Source: Flavobacterium swingsii
GTDB lineage: Bacteria; Bacteroidota; Bacteroidia; Flavobacteriales; Flavobacteriaceae
Reading direction: 5' to 3'
NCBI RefSeq assembly: GCF_900111965.1
Contig: NZ_FOJT01000002.1
Location: 372,001-436,000, forward strand
Length of the DNA stretch: 64,000 bases
The translations under genes were made by a program, and so were the position numbers. This document shows positions 19,037 to 26,945 of the stretch, piece after piece. How positions within the stretch are numbered: the first letter of the stretch is position 1; each line of letters begins with the position of its first letter. A model generated the notes under the pieces. That model was not told the origin of the DNA. It ran no database searches and was given only the letters and a program-made list of their open reading frames with translations.

Positions 19037-20185
19037 ATGAAAATAGCAATAGTTTGTTATCCAACCTTTGGAGGAAGTGGCGTTGTTGCCACCGAATTAG
19101 GTCTAGAACTCGCCCGTCGTGGTCACGAAATACACTTTATTACTTACAGGCAACCCGTTCGTTTGGCATTATTAAACCCAAATGTGCATTACCATGAGGT
19201 AAATGTTCCCGAATATCCACTGTTTCATTATCAACCATATGAGTTGGCTTTGTCCAGCAAATTGGTCGATATGGTAAAACTCCACAAAATAGATTTATTA
19301 CACGTACATTATGCCATTCCGCACGCTTATGCGGGTTATATGGCAAAGCAAATGCTAAAAGATCAAGGGATTATTATTCCCATGGTTACGACATTGCACG
19401 GAACCGATATTACGCTGGTTGGAAACCACCCATTTTACAAAACTGCCGTTACGTTTAGTATTAATAAATCGGACAAAGTAACATCGGTTTCTCAGAGTTT
19501 AAAGGACGATACACTCAGACTTTTTGATATTAGAAATGAGATCGAAGTTATCCCAAATTTTATCGAATTAGAAAATAAAATAGTCGATAATATTCCTTGT
19601 AAACGTTCGGTAATGGCGAAACCTGAGGAGCGAATTATTACACATATTAGTAATTTCAGGAAAGTAAAAAATATTCCTGATGTTGTAAAAGTTTTTTATA
19701 AAATTCAACAAAAAATACCCGCAAAACTAATGATGGTTGGCGATGGTCCAGAAAAAGCCAAAGCCGAAAAATTATGTGAAAAATTAGGCATAACAGACAA
19801 AGTTATTTTCTTCGGGAATAGTAACGAGATAAATCAAATTTTAGCACTTACCGATTTGTTTTTACTACCATCAGAAACCGAAAGTTTTGGTCTTGCAGCA
19901 CTTGAAGCCATGGCTTGTAGCGTTCCTGTAATTTCTAGTAATTCGGGTGGTTTGCCAGAAGTAAATATCGATGGAGTTTCAGGCTATTTGAGTAATATTG
20001 GCGACGTAAAAGAAATGGCCGAAAATGCACTTAAAATTATTTCTGATGAAAATAATCTAAACTTATTTAAGAAAAAATCATTAGAAGTAGCCAAACAATT
20101 CTCGGTAGAAAAAATAGTTCCTTTGTATGAAAACTTATATTTAGAAGCTATAGAAGAATCTAAAATAAAAACATCATTAATCTAA
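19037..20185 (+). CDS. bshA: N-acetyl-alpha-D-glucosaminyl L-malate synthase
   Basis: 382-residue GT4 glycosyltransferase. It joins GlcNAc from UDP-GlcNAc to L-malate, the first step of bacillithiol synthesis in the cytoplasm. Distinctive BshA sequence is present: [21 protein letters not shown] at the N-terminus (UDP loop), [21 protein letters not shown], and the GT4 E-x7-E motif [11 protein letters not shown]. Length fits the family. The presence of bacillithiol fits the thiol-dependent peroxidases further right (prx, tpx). The stop codon lies inside a 36-base palindrome that terminates this and the convergent gene. Confidence 0.95.
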   Translation: MKIAIVCYPTFGGSGVVATELGLELARRGHEIHFITYRQPVRLALLNPNVHYHEVNVPEYPLFHYQPYELALSSKLVDMVKLHKIDLLHVHYAIPHAYAGYMAKQMLKDQGIIIPMVTTLHGTDITLVGNHPFYKTAVTFSINKSDKVTSVSQSLKDDTLRLFDIRNEIEVIPNFIELENKIVDNIPCKRSVMAKPEERIITHISNFRKVKNIPDVVKVFYKIQQKIPAKLMMVGDGPEKAKAEKLCEKLGITDKVIFFGNSNEINQILALTDLFLLPSETESFGLAALEAMACSVPVISSNSGGLPEVNIDGVSGYLSNIGDVKEMAENALKIISDENNLNLFKKKSLEVAKQFSVEKIVPLYENLYLEAIEESKIKTSLI

Positions 20186-20204
20186 ATTTAGATTAATGAT
20201 GTTT
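20169..20204. terminator. Bidirectional terminator: perfect 36-base palindrome over the bshA stop
   Basis: Arms AAACATCATTAATCTAAA (20169-20186) and TTTAGATTAATGATGTTT (20187-20204) are exact reverse complements with no spacer. It contains the last codons and stop (TAA at 20183-20185) of bshA and faces the 3' end of the minus-strand gene at 20228. Position between convergent genes suggests a shared terminator, though the stem is AT-rich and lacks a long U run. Confidence 0.65.
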
Positions 20205-20227
20205 ATATGTTTGGTATAAAATATTTT

Positions 20228-20797
20228 TTAGAATCTGTATCTAGCACTCAATCCTAAATCAGGACCAAAACTATTATCTCTAGCATCTACATAATCAGGG
20301 CTAAGGTATATTTCTGGTCTTACATCAAAAGAAAGTTGCAAAGGAAATTTAAAATTATACTCAACTCCAACATCTCCAGCTATAACAGCAAAAGCACCAT
20401 TTTTAGTTTCATATTGTTCAATTATTGGATTGTAATAGTTTTTCGAACTGTATATACCAGCTCCAACTCCAGGACCTATATACCATTTAAATCCGTTATT
20501 AATATCAAATACCCATTGGTAAATCCCAACTAATTTAACATCATTATGACCATAACCTTTACCATAATTATAGTTATTTCCATAACCATTTCCGTAGCCA
20601 TAATAAACATTACCTTGGTTTCTAAAACCCAAATCTAATTCGATACGATTATTTTTAGAAACAGCGGTTTGAAATGAAACTTCACCACCAAAACCTGAGT
20701 TATCTCCTAATCTTATCCCAATTGCATTTTTTTGTTGTGCTTGTGTGCTAAATGCAAATCCTGTAAGCATTAAAGCAGTAATAAATAATTTTTTCAT
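20228..20797 (-). CDS. Small outer-membrane beta-barrel protein, Gly/Tyr-rich
   Basis: 189 residues. Signal peptide ending STQAQ (about 20). Alternating hydrophobic/polar strands and a C-terminal aromatic residue (LSARYRF) are typical of an 8-strand OmpA/OmpW-like barrel. An extracellular-loop stretch around residues 62-85 is a Gly-Tyr-Asn repeat (YGYGNGYGNNYNYGKGYG type). No function is recognisable. A near-consensus TATCTTTA box lies upstream on the minus strand. Convergent with bshA. Confidence 0.8.
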   Translation of the reverse strand: MKKLFITALMLTGFAFSTQAQQKNAIGIRLGDNSGFGGEVSFQTAVSKNNRIELDLGFRNQGNVYYGYGNGYGNNYNYGKGYGHNDVKLVGIYQWVFDINNGFKWYIGPGVGAGIYSSKNYYNPIIEQYETKNGAFAVIAGDVGVEYNFKFPLQLSFDVRPEIYLSPDYVDARDNSFGPDLGLSARYRF

Positions 20798-20930
20798 AAT
20801 AAATTTGTTTTAAGTTATTATTTAACGCAGATAAAGATACAATTATTGCACCATTAATCAATTTTAGTCATTTATTTAATGATATCTAAATTAAATCTAA
20901 ATATTATTTTATAAGTTTTAATGATTAGGT

Positions 20931-20938
20931 TATATTTG
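20931..20938 (+). promoter_or_regulatory. aroC -7 promoter box
   Basis: TATATTTG, an exact TANNTTTG match, 16 bases before the aroC ATG; no clean TTG at -33. The closeness to the start means a short leader. Confidence 0.5.
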
Positions 20939-20954
20939 TTTCAAACTAAAAATA

Positions 20955-22022
20955 ATGGCAGGAAATAGTTACGGAAACATTTTTAAAATTACCACTTTTG
21001 GAGAATCTCACGGAGAAGCTTTGGGAGGAATTATCGATGGTTGCCCGCCAAACATAGTACTCGACTTAGACGCCATTCAAATCGAAATGCAACGCCGTAA
21101 ACCAGGACAATCAATAATAGTTACCCAACGAAAAGAAGAGGACGAAGTGCAATTTCTCTCAGGAATTTTTGAAGGAAAAACCACAGGCACTCCAATTGGT
21201 TTTATTGTGTCTAATACAAATCAAAAATCTGATGATTATTCACACATAAAAGATTCATATCGTCCAAGTCATGCGGATTATGTGTACGAAAAAAAATACG
21301 GAATTCGTGATTATCGTGGAGGTGGACGCAGTTCTGCTCGGGAAACAGCCAGTAGAGTAGTGGCTGGTGCGGTTGCAAAACAAGTCATTCCGGAAATAAA
21401 AATAAATGCTTTTGTATCATCTGTAGGAGAAATTTTTATAGACAAACCTTACCAAGATTTAGATTTTTCATTAATAGAAAGCAATGCTGTCCGTTGTCCA
21501 GATTTGGATTCGGCTGAGAAAATGGAAAACTATATCAAAGAAATTAAAAAACAAGGAGACACCGTTGGCGGAACTATAACTTGCGTCATACAAAACGTAC
21601 CAATAGGTCTCGGAGAACCAGTATTTGATAAGCTTCATGCTGAATTAGGCAAAGCTATGCTCTCTATAAATGCGGTAAAAGGTTTCGAATTCGGGAGCGG
21701 ATTTTGTGGCGCTAAGATGAAAGGAAGCGACCACAACGACTCTTATAACGAAGATGGAACTACAAAATCGAATCTTTCAGGAGGAATTCAAGGCGGAATT
21801 TCAAACGGAATGGATATTTATTTCCGTGTTGCTTTCAAACCCGTAGCCACACTTATTCAAAAACAAGAAGTACTCACAAATACGAACGAAATTATCGAAC
21901 AACAAGGCAAAGGACGTCATGATCCGTGCGTTGTGCCACGTGCTGTTCCCATTGTAGAGGCAATGGCAGCACTTGTAATTGCTGATTTTTTTCTTTTAAA
22001 TAAAATTTATAACAAGCATTAG
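20955..22022 (+). CDS. aroC: Chorismate synthase
   Basis: 355 residues, seventh enzyme of the shikimate pathway: FMN-dependent trans-elimination of phosphate from EPSP to chorismate. Family signatures: [12 protein letters not shown] with His19 at the N-terminus, [27 protein letters not shown] and the [14 protein letters not shown] flavin/phosphate loop, and the C-terminal [18 protein letters not shown]. Full length. The stop codon forms the first bases of a hairpin repeat. Confidence 0.98.
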   Translation: MAGNSYGNIFKITTFGESHGEALGGIIDGCPPNIVLDLDAIQIEMQRRKPGQSIIVTQRKEEDEVQFLSGIFEGKTTGTPIGFIVSNTNQKSDDYSHIKDSYRPSHADYVYEKKYGIRDYRGGGRSSARETASRVVAGAVAKQVIPEIKINAFVSSVGEIFIDKPYQDLDFSLIESNAVRCPDLDSAEKMENYIKEIKKQGDTVGGTITCVIQNVPIGLGEPVFDKLHAELGKAMLSINAVKGFEFGSGFCGAKMKGSDHNDSYNEDGTTKSNLSGGIQGGISNGMDIYFRVAFKPVATLIQKQEVLTNTNEIIEQQGKGRHDPCVVPRAVPIVEAMAALVIADFFLLNKIYNKH

Positions 22023-22103
22023 AAGCCAATCCCGCTATACGTTCCAATCTTTTGTTTTTTAAAGAAAAAAACAAAAGGATTTCCACTACTATCGGGGCTA
22101 AAA
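22020..22103 (-). repeat. Hairpin repeat, TAGCCC(C/T)GATAG...GGCTTCTA class, copy 1
   Basis: Reads on the minus strand as TTTAGCCCCGATAGTAG then GGAAATCCTTTTG, a T-rich/A-rich hairpin, CAAAAGATTGG, TATAGCGGGATTGGCTTCTA. Copy 2 at 25572-25656 (plus strand) shares the ends and the AATCCTTTT/AACAAAAAGAT hairpin. It begins on the aroC stop codon, so it may act as an mRNA 3' structure. Confidence 0.75.
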
Positions 22104-22127
22104 AACAATAACATTCAACCATAAACT

Positions 22128-23390
22128 ATGAATTCAACAGAACCTAAAATCGAAACCAAAAAATCAATTTTTAGTAACCTTACCACTCAAATCCTAATAG
22201 CAATGCTTCTTGGAGCAGTTTTAGGAATCTTTATTCACAACAATTACACACCAGAAGATGCCAAAGCATTTAGTGGTTATATAAAAATGTTAGCCACCGT
22301 GTTTATTCGTTTGGTACAAATGATTATTGCACCATTAGTACTCACAACCTTAGTGGTAGGAATTGCAAAATTGGGCGACATCAAATCCGTAGGACGAATA
22401 GGAGGAAAGGCAATGGGTTGGTTTTTTACGGCTTCCTTTATTTCGTTGTTAATAGGGATGTTTTGGGTCAATTTTTTCGAACCAGGCGTTGGACTAAAAT
22501 TAATAGATATCGATCCAGCAACCGCTTCTGAGGTTACAGATAAAACACAAAATTTTTCGGCACAAAACTTTATAGAACATATTATTCCAAAAAGTATTTT
22601 TGAAGCCATGGCAACCAATGAGATTTTGCAAATTGTTATTTTCTCTATCTTTTTCGGGTTGGCAACTGCATCAATGGGGACTTATGCAAAACCCGTAACA
22701 AATGTATTAGAAATAATTTCTCATGTAATTCTTAAAATGGTTGGTTACGTAATGAAATTTGCGCCAATAGGAGTATTTGGTGCTGTTGCGGGAGTTTTTG
22801 CCATTCGTGATGTAAATGATTTGTTATTAACTTATGCCAAGTTTTTTGGTTCTTTCTTAGTAGGAATTAGTTCCTTGTGGGTTTTCTTACTTGTAATTGG
22901 ATTTATTTTCTTGGGAAGCAGAATGAAAGTTTTATTAAAACATATTGTAAGTCCATTAATCATTGCTTTCGGAACTACAAGCTCGGAAGCGGTTTTTCCT
23001 AAACTAACCGAAGAATTAGAACGTTTTGGTGTAAAAGACAAAATTGTTTCGTTTATGTTGCCCCTAGGATATTCTTTCAACCTTGATGGAAGTATGATGT
23101 ATATGACATTTGCTAGTATTTTTATTGCGCAAGCTTCAGGAATTCATTTAGATATACCCACACAAATGACCATGCTTTTGGTTTTAATGCTTACCAGCAA
23201 AGGAATTGCAGGTGTGCCAAGGGCGAGTTTAGTAGTAGTTGCCGCTACTTGTGGCATGTTTGATATTCCAGTAGAAGGAATTGCTTTAATATTACCAATA
23301 GACCATTTTTGTGATATGTTTCGTAGCGCAACAAACGTGTTAGGAAATGCATTAGCGACAAGTGTTGTAGGAAAGTGGGAGAAAGAATAA
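22128..23390 (+). CDS. Dicarboxylate/amino acid:cation symporter (DAACS family)
   Basis: 420 residues, GltP/DctA-like. About eight transmembrane helices with two re-entrant loops; the serine-rich HP1 motif AFGTTSSEAVFP (about 285-296), the TM7 motif YSFNLDGSMMYMT (NMDGT-type) and the HP2 segment SKGIAGVPRASLVV are present, with the C-terminal DHFCDMFRSATNVLGN carrying the substrate-binding Asp and Asn. Imports glutamate/aspartate or C4-dicarboxylates with Na+ or H+; the arginine that distinguishes acidic substrates appears in the DMFRSATN motif, so an acidic substrate is likely. Confidence 0.93.
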   Translation: MNSTEPKIETKKSIFSNLTTQILIAMLLGAVLGIFIHNNYTPEDAKAFSGYIKMLATVFIRLVQMIIAPLVLTTLVVGIAKLGDIKSVGRIGGKAMGWFFTASFISLLIGMFWVNFFEPGVGLKLIDIDPATASEVTDKTQNFSAQNFIEHIIPKSIFEAMATNEILQIVIFSIFFGLATASMGTYAKPVTNVLEIISHVILKMVGYVMKFAPIGVFGAVAGVFAIRDVNDLLLTYAKFFGSFLVGISSLWVFLLVIGFIFLGSRMKVLLKHIVSPLIIAFGTTSSEAVFPKLTEELERFGVKDKIVSFMLPLGYSFNLDGSMMYMTFASIFIAQASGIHLDIPTQMTMLLVLMLTSKGIAGVPRASLVVVAATCGMFDIPVEGIALILPIDHFCDMFRSATNVLGNALATSVVGKWEKE

Positions 23391-23410
23391 ATTAAAAATT
23401 TTTACATAAA

Positions 23411-23443
23411 AAAAGCCAAATCGTAAGATTTGGCTTTTTTTGT
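23411..23443. terminator. Bidirectional terminator between the symporter and lpd
   Basis: AAAAGCCAAATC (23411-23422), GTAA loop, GATTTGGCTTTT and a T run; A-run on the left arm serves the convergent lpd gene. Confidence 0.9.
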
Positions 23444-23458
23444 AATATATAAATAAAA

Positions 23459-24862
23459 CTATACGTGCAATGCTCTATTATCAGTTGCGGCTAATGCTGC
23501 TTCTTTTATTGCCTCTGCAAATGTAGGATGTGCGTGTGACATTCTAGAAATATCTTCGGCAGATGCTCTAAATTCCATTGCTACTACAGCTTCGGCTATT
23601 AAATCGGCACAACGAGCACCAATCATATGAACTCCAAGAACTTCATCCGTTTTTGCATCGGCAAGAATTTTTACAAATCCGTCGATATCTCCACCAGCTC
23701 TTGCTCTTCCTAATGCTTTGAATGGGAAACTTCCCGCTTTATAGTTAATACCATCAGCTTTTAGTTGCTCTTCTGTTTTTCCAACAGCAGCAACTTCTGG
23801 CCATGTATAAACGACTCCAGGAATTAAATTATAATCGATATGTGGTTTTTGACCTGCCAAAATTTCGGCAACCATAATACCTTCTTCTTCTGCTTTGTGC
23901 GCTAACATTGCACCACGAACTACATCTCCAATAGCATAAATATTTGAAACCGAAGTTTGTAAATGATCGTTAACTTCAACCATACCTCTGTCAGTAATTT
24001 TTACACCAGCTTTATCTGCCGAAAGCCCATCAGTATAAGGACGACGACCAACAGAAACTAACGAATAATCACCTTCAAGAGTGATGGTTTCTCCTTTAGC
24101 ATTTTCAGCTTGAACAGTAACAGCATTGCCATTTCTTTCAACCGATTTTACTTTGTGAGAAACGTAGAATTTCATGCCTTGTTTTTTCAACACTTTTGTC
24201 AATTCTTTAGACAAACTAGCATCCATTCCTGGAATAATTCTGTCCATATATTCTACTACCGAAACTTGTGCTCCAAGACGTAAATATACCTGACCTAATT
24301 CAATCCCGATAACACCACCACCGATAATTACTAAATGTTTAGGAACTTCTGGTAATTTTAAGGCTTCGGTTGATGTGATAATTCTTTCTTTATCGATTTT
24401 GATAAAAGGAAGATTTGATGGTTTAGAACCTGTTGCAATAATAATATTTTTAGCTTCAAGAACTTCTGAAGTTCCGTCTGCTTTTGTAACTTTTACATGA
24501 GTTGCATCTTCAAAAGAACCTAATCCTTCGAAAACTGTGATTTTGTTTTTGTCCATCAAAAATTTTACACCGCCAGAAGTTTGGTCAACAACAGCCTGTT
24601 TGCGTGCAATCATTTTTTCTAGATTTACTTTTACTTCTCCCGAAACTTCAATTCCGTGGTCTGCAAAATGTTGTAATTCTTCGTAATGGTGTGATGATGA
24701 CAATAATGCTTTTGATGGAATACAACCTACATTAAGACAGGTTCCGCCAAGAGTCGAATATTTTTCGATGATTGCAGTTTTGAAACCTAATTGTGCGCAA
24801 CGAATTGCTGATACATATCCGCCTGGACCTGAACCTATAATGACTACGTCAAATGAACTCAT
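23459..24862 (-). CDS. lpd: Dihydrolipoyl dehydrogenase (E3)
   Basis: 467 residues. FAD flavoprotein that reoxidises dihydrolipoamide of pyruvate/2-oxoglutarate dehydrogenase and glycine cleavage complexes. FAD motif GSGPGGYVSA, redox disulfide C42-LNVG-C47 in GGTCLNVGCIPSK, NAD motif GGGVIGIELG, and the C-terminal catalytic HAHPTFAE His-Glu pair. Full length. Stands alone, not beside E1/E2 genes. Has one of the best Bacteroidota promoters in the window (24891-24919). Confidence 0.97.
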   Translation of the reverse strand: MSSFDVVIIGSGPGGYVSAIRCAQLGFKTAIIEKYSTLGGTCLNVGCIPSKALLSSSHHYEELQHFADHGIEVSGEVKVNLEKMIARKQAVVDQTSGGVKFLMDKNKITVFEGLGSFEDATHVKVTKADGTSEVLEAKNIIIATGSKPSNLPFIKIDKERIITSTEALKLPEVPKHLVIIGGGVIGIELGQVYLRLGAQVSVVEYMDRIIPGMDASLSKELTKVLKKQGMKFYVSHKVKSVERNGNAVTVQAENAKGETITLEGDYSLVSVGRRPYTDGLSADKAGVKITDRGMVEVNDHLQTSVSNIYAIGDVVRGAMLAHKAEEEGIMVAEILAGQKPHIDYNLIPGVVYTWPEVAAVGKTEEQLKADGINYKAGSFPFKALGRARAGGDIDGFVKILADAKTDEVLGVHMIGARCADLIAEAVVAMEFRASAEDISRMSHAHPTFAEAIKEAALAATDNRALHV

Positions 24863-24890
24863 AGTAAGTGTGTTTTTGTTTTTAGTGATG

Positions 24891-24919
24891 CAAAATTACG
24901 AATTTAATTGCAATGACAA
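24891..24919 (-). promoter_or_regulatory. lpd promoter
   Basis: Minus strand TTG (24917-24919), 18 bases, TAATTTTG (24891-24898): an exact TANNTTTG -7 box at near-ideal spacing, about 30 bases before the lpd ATG. Confidence 0.65.
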
Positions 24920-24951
24920 TGGCAAAAATTAATAGCAATTTTAAAAAAAAA

Positions 24952-25410
24952 TTAAATTTCTATAACGGTTGTGTTTTTTACTTCAGAAATCATGAATGTA
25001 CTGTGCGTACTGCCTATATGCTCTAATGTCGTGAGTTTTTCTACTAGAAATTCACGATATTCTTCCATGTCTTTGAGAACAATTTTTAGAATATAATCGT
25101 AATCGCCACTCACGTGATGACATTCTAGTACTTCGTGGAGTTTAATTACTTGACTTTCAAATTTTGTTAAGAATTCTTTTGTGTGTTGAATGAGTTTGAT
25201 ATGACAGAAAACTACAAATCCTTTTTCAACCTTTTTTCTGTTTAACAAAACAACATGTTTTTCTATAATACCTTCTCGTTCTAGTTTTTTTACGCGTTCG
25301 TAAACCGCTGTTACAGAAAGATTTAGTTTCGAAGAAAGTTCTTTTGTTGTTTTTTTGCTATCGGTTTGTAGTAGTTTTAATAGGTTTTTGTCGATTTCGT
25401 CTAAATTCAT
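24952..25410 (-). CDS. Lrp/AsnC family transcriptional regulator
   Basis: 152 residues. N-terminal winged helix (MNLDEIDKNLLKLLQTDSKKT... SVTAVYERVKKLEREGIIE) and C-terminal RAM effector-binding domain (LECHHVSGDYDYILKIV with the conserved G-D-YD). These regulators respond to amino acids. Divergently arranged with the Cys/Met PLP enzyme at 25673, which is its most likely target, and probably self-regulated: an exact TATATTTG -7 box (25468-25475, minus strand) lies upstream. Confidence 0.93.
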   Translation of the reverse strand: MNLDEIDKNLLKLLQTDSKKTTKELSSKLNLSVTAVYERVKKLEREGIIEKHVVLLNRKKVEKGFVVFCHIKLIQHTKEFLTKFESQVIKLHEVLECHHVSGDYDYILKIVLKDMEEYREFLVEKLTTLEHIGSTHSTFMISEVKNTTVIEI

Positions 25411-25571
25411 GATTTTAAATTTTCTAAAAATGAGGATTTATAATTAAATTTAATGTTTAAATAATTACAAATATATTAAATTATAGTTTTATTTTCTAAT
25501 TTATTTAATTTGTATTGTAATTAAATCTAATATTTTGTTTTTTTGATGATTGTTAGTTAATAATGGAATGT

Positions 25572-25656
25572 CCTAGCCCTGATAGAAACGATATCCTTTT
25601 TGTTTTGTTTTTTCGACAAACAAAAAGATAAAGTGGATAGCAGGAAATAGCTTCTA
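25572..25656 (+). repeat. Hairpin repeat, TAGCCC(C/T)GATAG...GGCTTCTA class, copy 2
   Basis: CCTAGCCCTGATAGAAACG, TATCCTTTTTGTTTTG, then TCGACAAACAAAAAGAT, AAAGTGGATAGCAGGA and AGCTTCTA; T-rich and A-rich arms form the stem. Same ends and core as copy 1 at 22020-22103 but in opposite orientation. It sits in the lrp/PLP-enzyme control region, just before the PLP gene, so it may be transcribed in the leader. The remainder of 25411-25672 is AT-rich promoter sequence. Confidence 0.75.
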
Positions 25657-25672
25657 AAAAATAAATAAAAGT

Positions 25673-26875
25673 ATGAAAAATTTTAATCCCGCAGACAAAA
25701 TACAAGATTTACAATATTTTGGAGAATTTGGTGGTGTAAACCCATCTATTTCAGATAGTTCGACTTATACCTTTTTGTCGGCAAAAACAATGTTCGACAC
25801 TTTTGAAGGTAATGCTGAAGGTTGTTACTTATATTCTCGCCATTCTTCGCCAAGTAATTTGTATTTAGACAAAGCACTTGCTGCGATGGAAGGAACGGAA
25901 ACGGCAAACGTTGCCGCTTCTGGAATGGGAGCTATTACACCAACGCTTTTGCAGTTGTGTGGCAACGGTGATCATATTGTTTCGAGTAGAACTATTTATG
26001 GTGGAACGTATGCTTTTTTGAAAAATTTAGCACCACGATTTGGTATCAAAACTACGTTTGTAGATATTACTAAATTGGATGTTGTAGAGGCTGCCATTAC
26101 GCCAAATACAAAAGTTTTGTATTGCGAAACGGTGAGTAATCCTCTGCTTGAAGTTGCTGATATTGCTGGTTTGGCAAAAATTGCGATTAAACATGATTTG
26201 AAATTAGTGGTTGATAATACTTTTTCGCCCTTGTCGGTTTCTCCAGTAAAATTAGGTGCGGATATTGTGATTCACAGCTTAACAAAATACATCAATGGAA
26301 GTAGTGATACGGTAGGTGGTGTGGTTTGTGCTTCGCAAGAATTTATTAATGATTTAAAAAATGTAAATTCTGGTGCTAGTATGCTTTTAGGACCAACGAT
26401 GGATAGTTTGCGTTCGGCAAGTGTGATGAAAAACTTGAGAACTTTGCACATTAGAATGAAGCAACACAGTCATAATGCGATGTTTTTGGCTCAAAAATTT
26501 GAAGAAAACGGAATAAAAACGGTTTATCCAGGTTTGAAATCTCACCCAAGTCACGAAGTTTATTCAGGTATGATTAACCACGAATATGGTTTTGGTGGTA
26601 TGATGACTATTGATGTGGGTTCGCTTGATAAAGCCAACGAATTGATGGAACTGATGCAAGAAAGAAACTTAGGTTATCTAGCAGTAAGTTTAGGTTTTTA
26701 TAAAACTTTGTTTAGTGCTCCGGGAACTTCTACATCTAGTGAAATTCCTTTGGAAGAGCAAGCAGAAATGGGCTTAACAGATGGTCTAATTCGTTTCTCG
26801 ATAGGTTTAGATAATGATATTAATCGTACTTATGAGATGATGCATGCTTGTATGAAAGAATTAGAAATTTTGTAG
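25673..26875 (+). CDS. Cys/Met metabolism PLP-dependent enzyme (gamma-lyase/trans-sulfuration type)
   Basis: 400 residues of the cystathionine gamma-synthase/methionine gamma-lyase superfamily. PLP lysine is K205 in SLTKYINGSSD, with D181 (VVDNTFSP) for the pyridine nitrogen and YSR (54-56) for the phosphate of the neighbouring subunit. The cysteine that marks true methionine gamma-lyases after the active-site Tyr is a glycine here (IYGGTYAF), as in cystathionine lyases, so I do not assign the exact reaction. Lrp-type regulator divergent upstream suggests control by an amino acid (methionine, cysteine or leucine). Confidence 0.88.
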   Translation: MKNFNPADKIQDLQYFGEFGGVNPSISDSSTYTFLSAKTMFDTFEGNAEGCYLYSRHSSPSNLYLDKALAAMEGTETANVAASGMGAITPTLLQLCGNGDHIVSSRTIYGGTYAFLKNLAPRFGIKTTFVDITKLDVVEAAITPNTKVLYCETVSNPLLEVADIAGLAKIAIKHDLKLVVDNTFSPLSVSPVKLGADIVIHSLTKYINGSSDTVGGVVCASQEFINDLKNVNSGASMLLGPTMDSLRSASVMKNLRTLHIRMKQHSHNAMFLAQKFEENGIKTVYPGLKSHPSHEVYSGMINHEYGFGGMMTIDVGSLDKANELMELMQERNLGYLAVSLGFYKTLFSAPGTSTSSEIPLEEQAEMGLTDGLIRFSIGLDNDINRTYEMMHACMKELEIL

Positions 26876-26893
26876 ATTTATTCTTATAAAATA

Positions 26894-26928
26894 AAAAATC
26901 CCATTTCAATTTGAGATGGGATTTTTTT
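26894..26928. terminator. Bidirectional terminator
   Basis: AAAAAATCCCAT and ATGGGATTTTTTT arms with a partly paired TTTCAA/TTGAG top, between the PLP enzyme and the convergent permease. Confidence 0.88.
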
Positions 26929-26945
26929 ATTGATTTAAAATTTTA

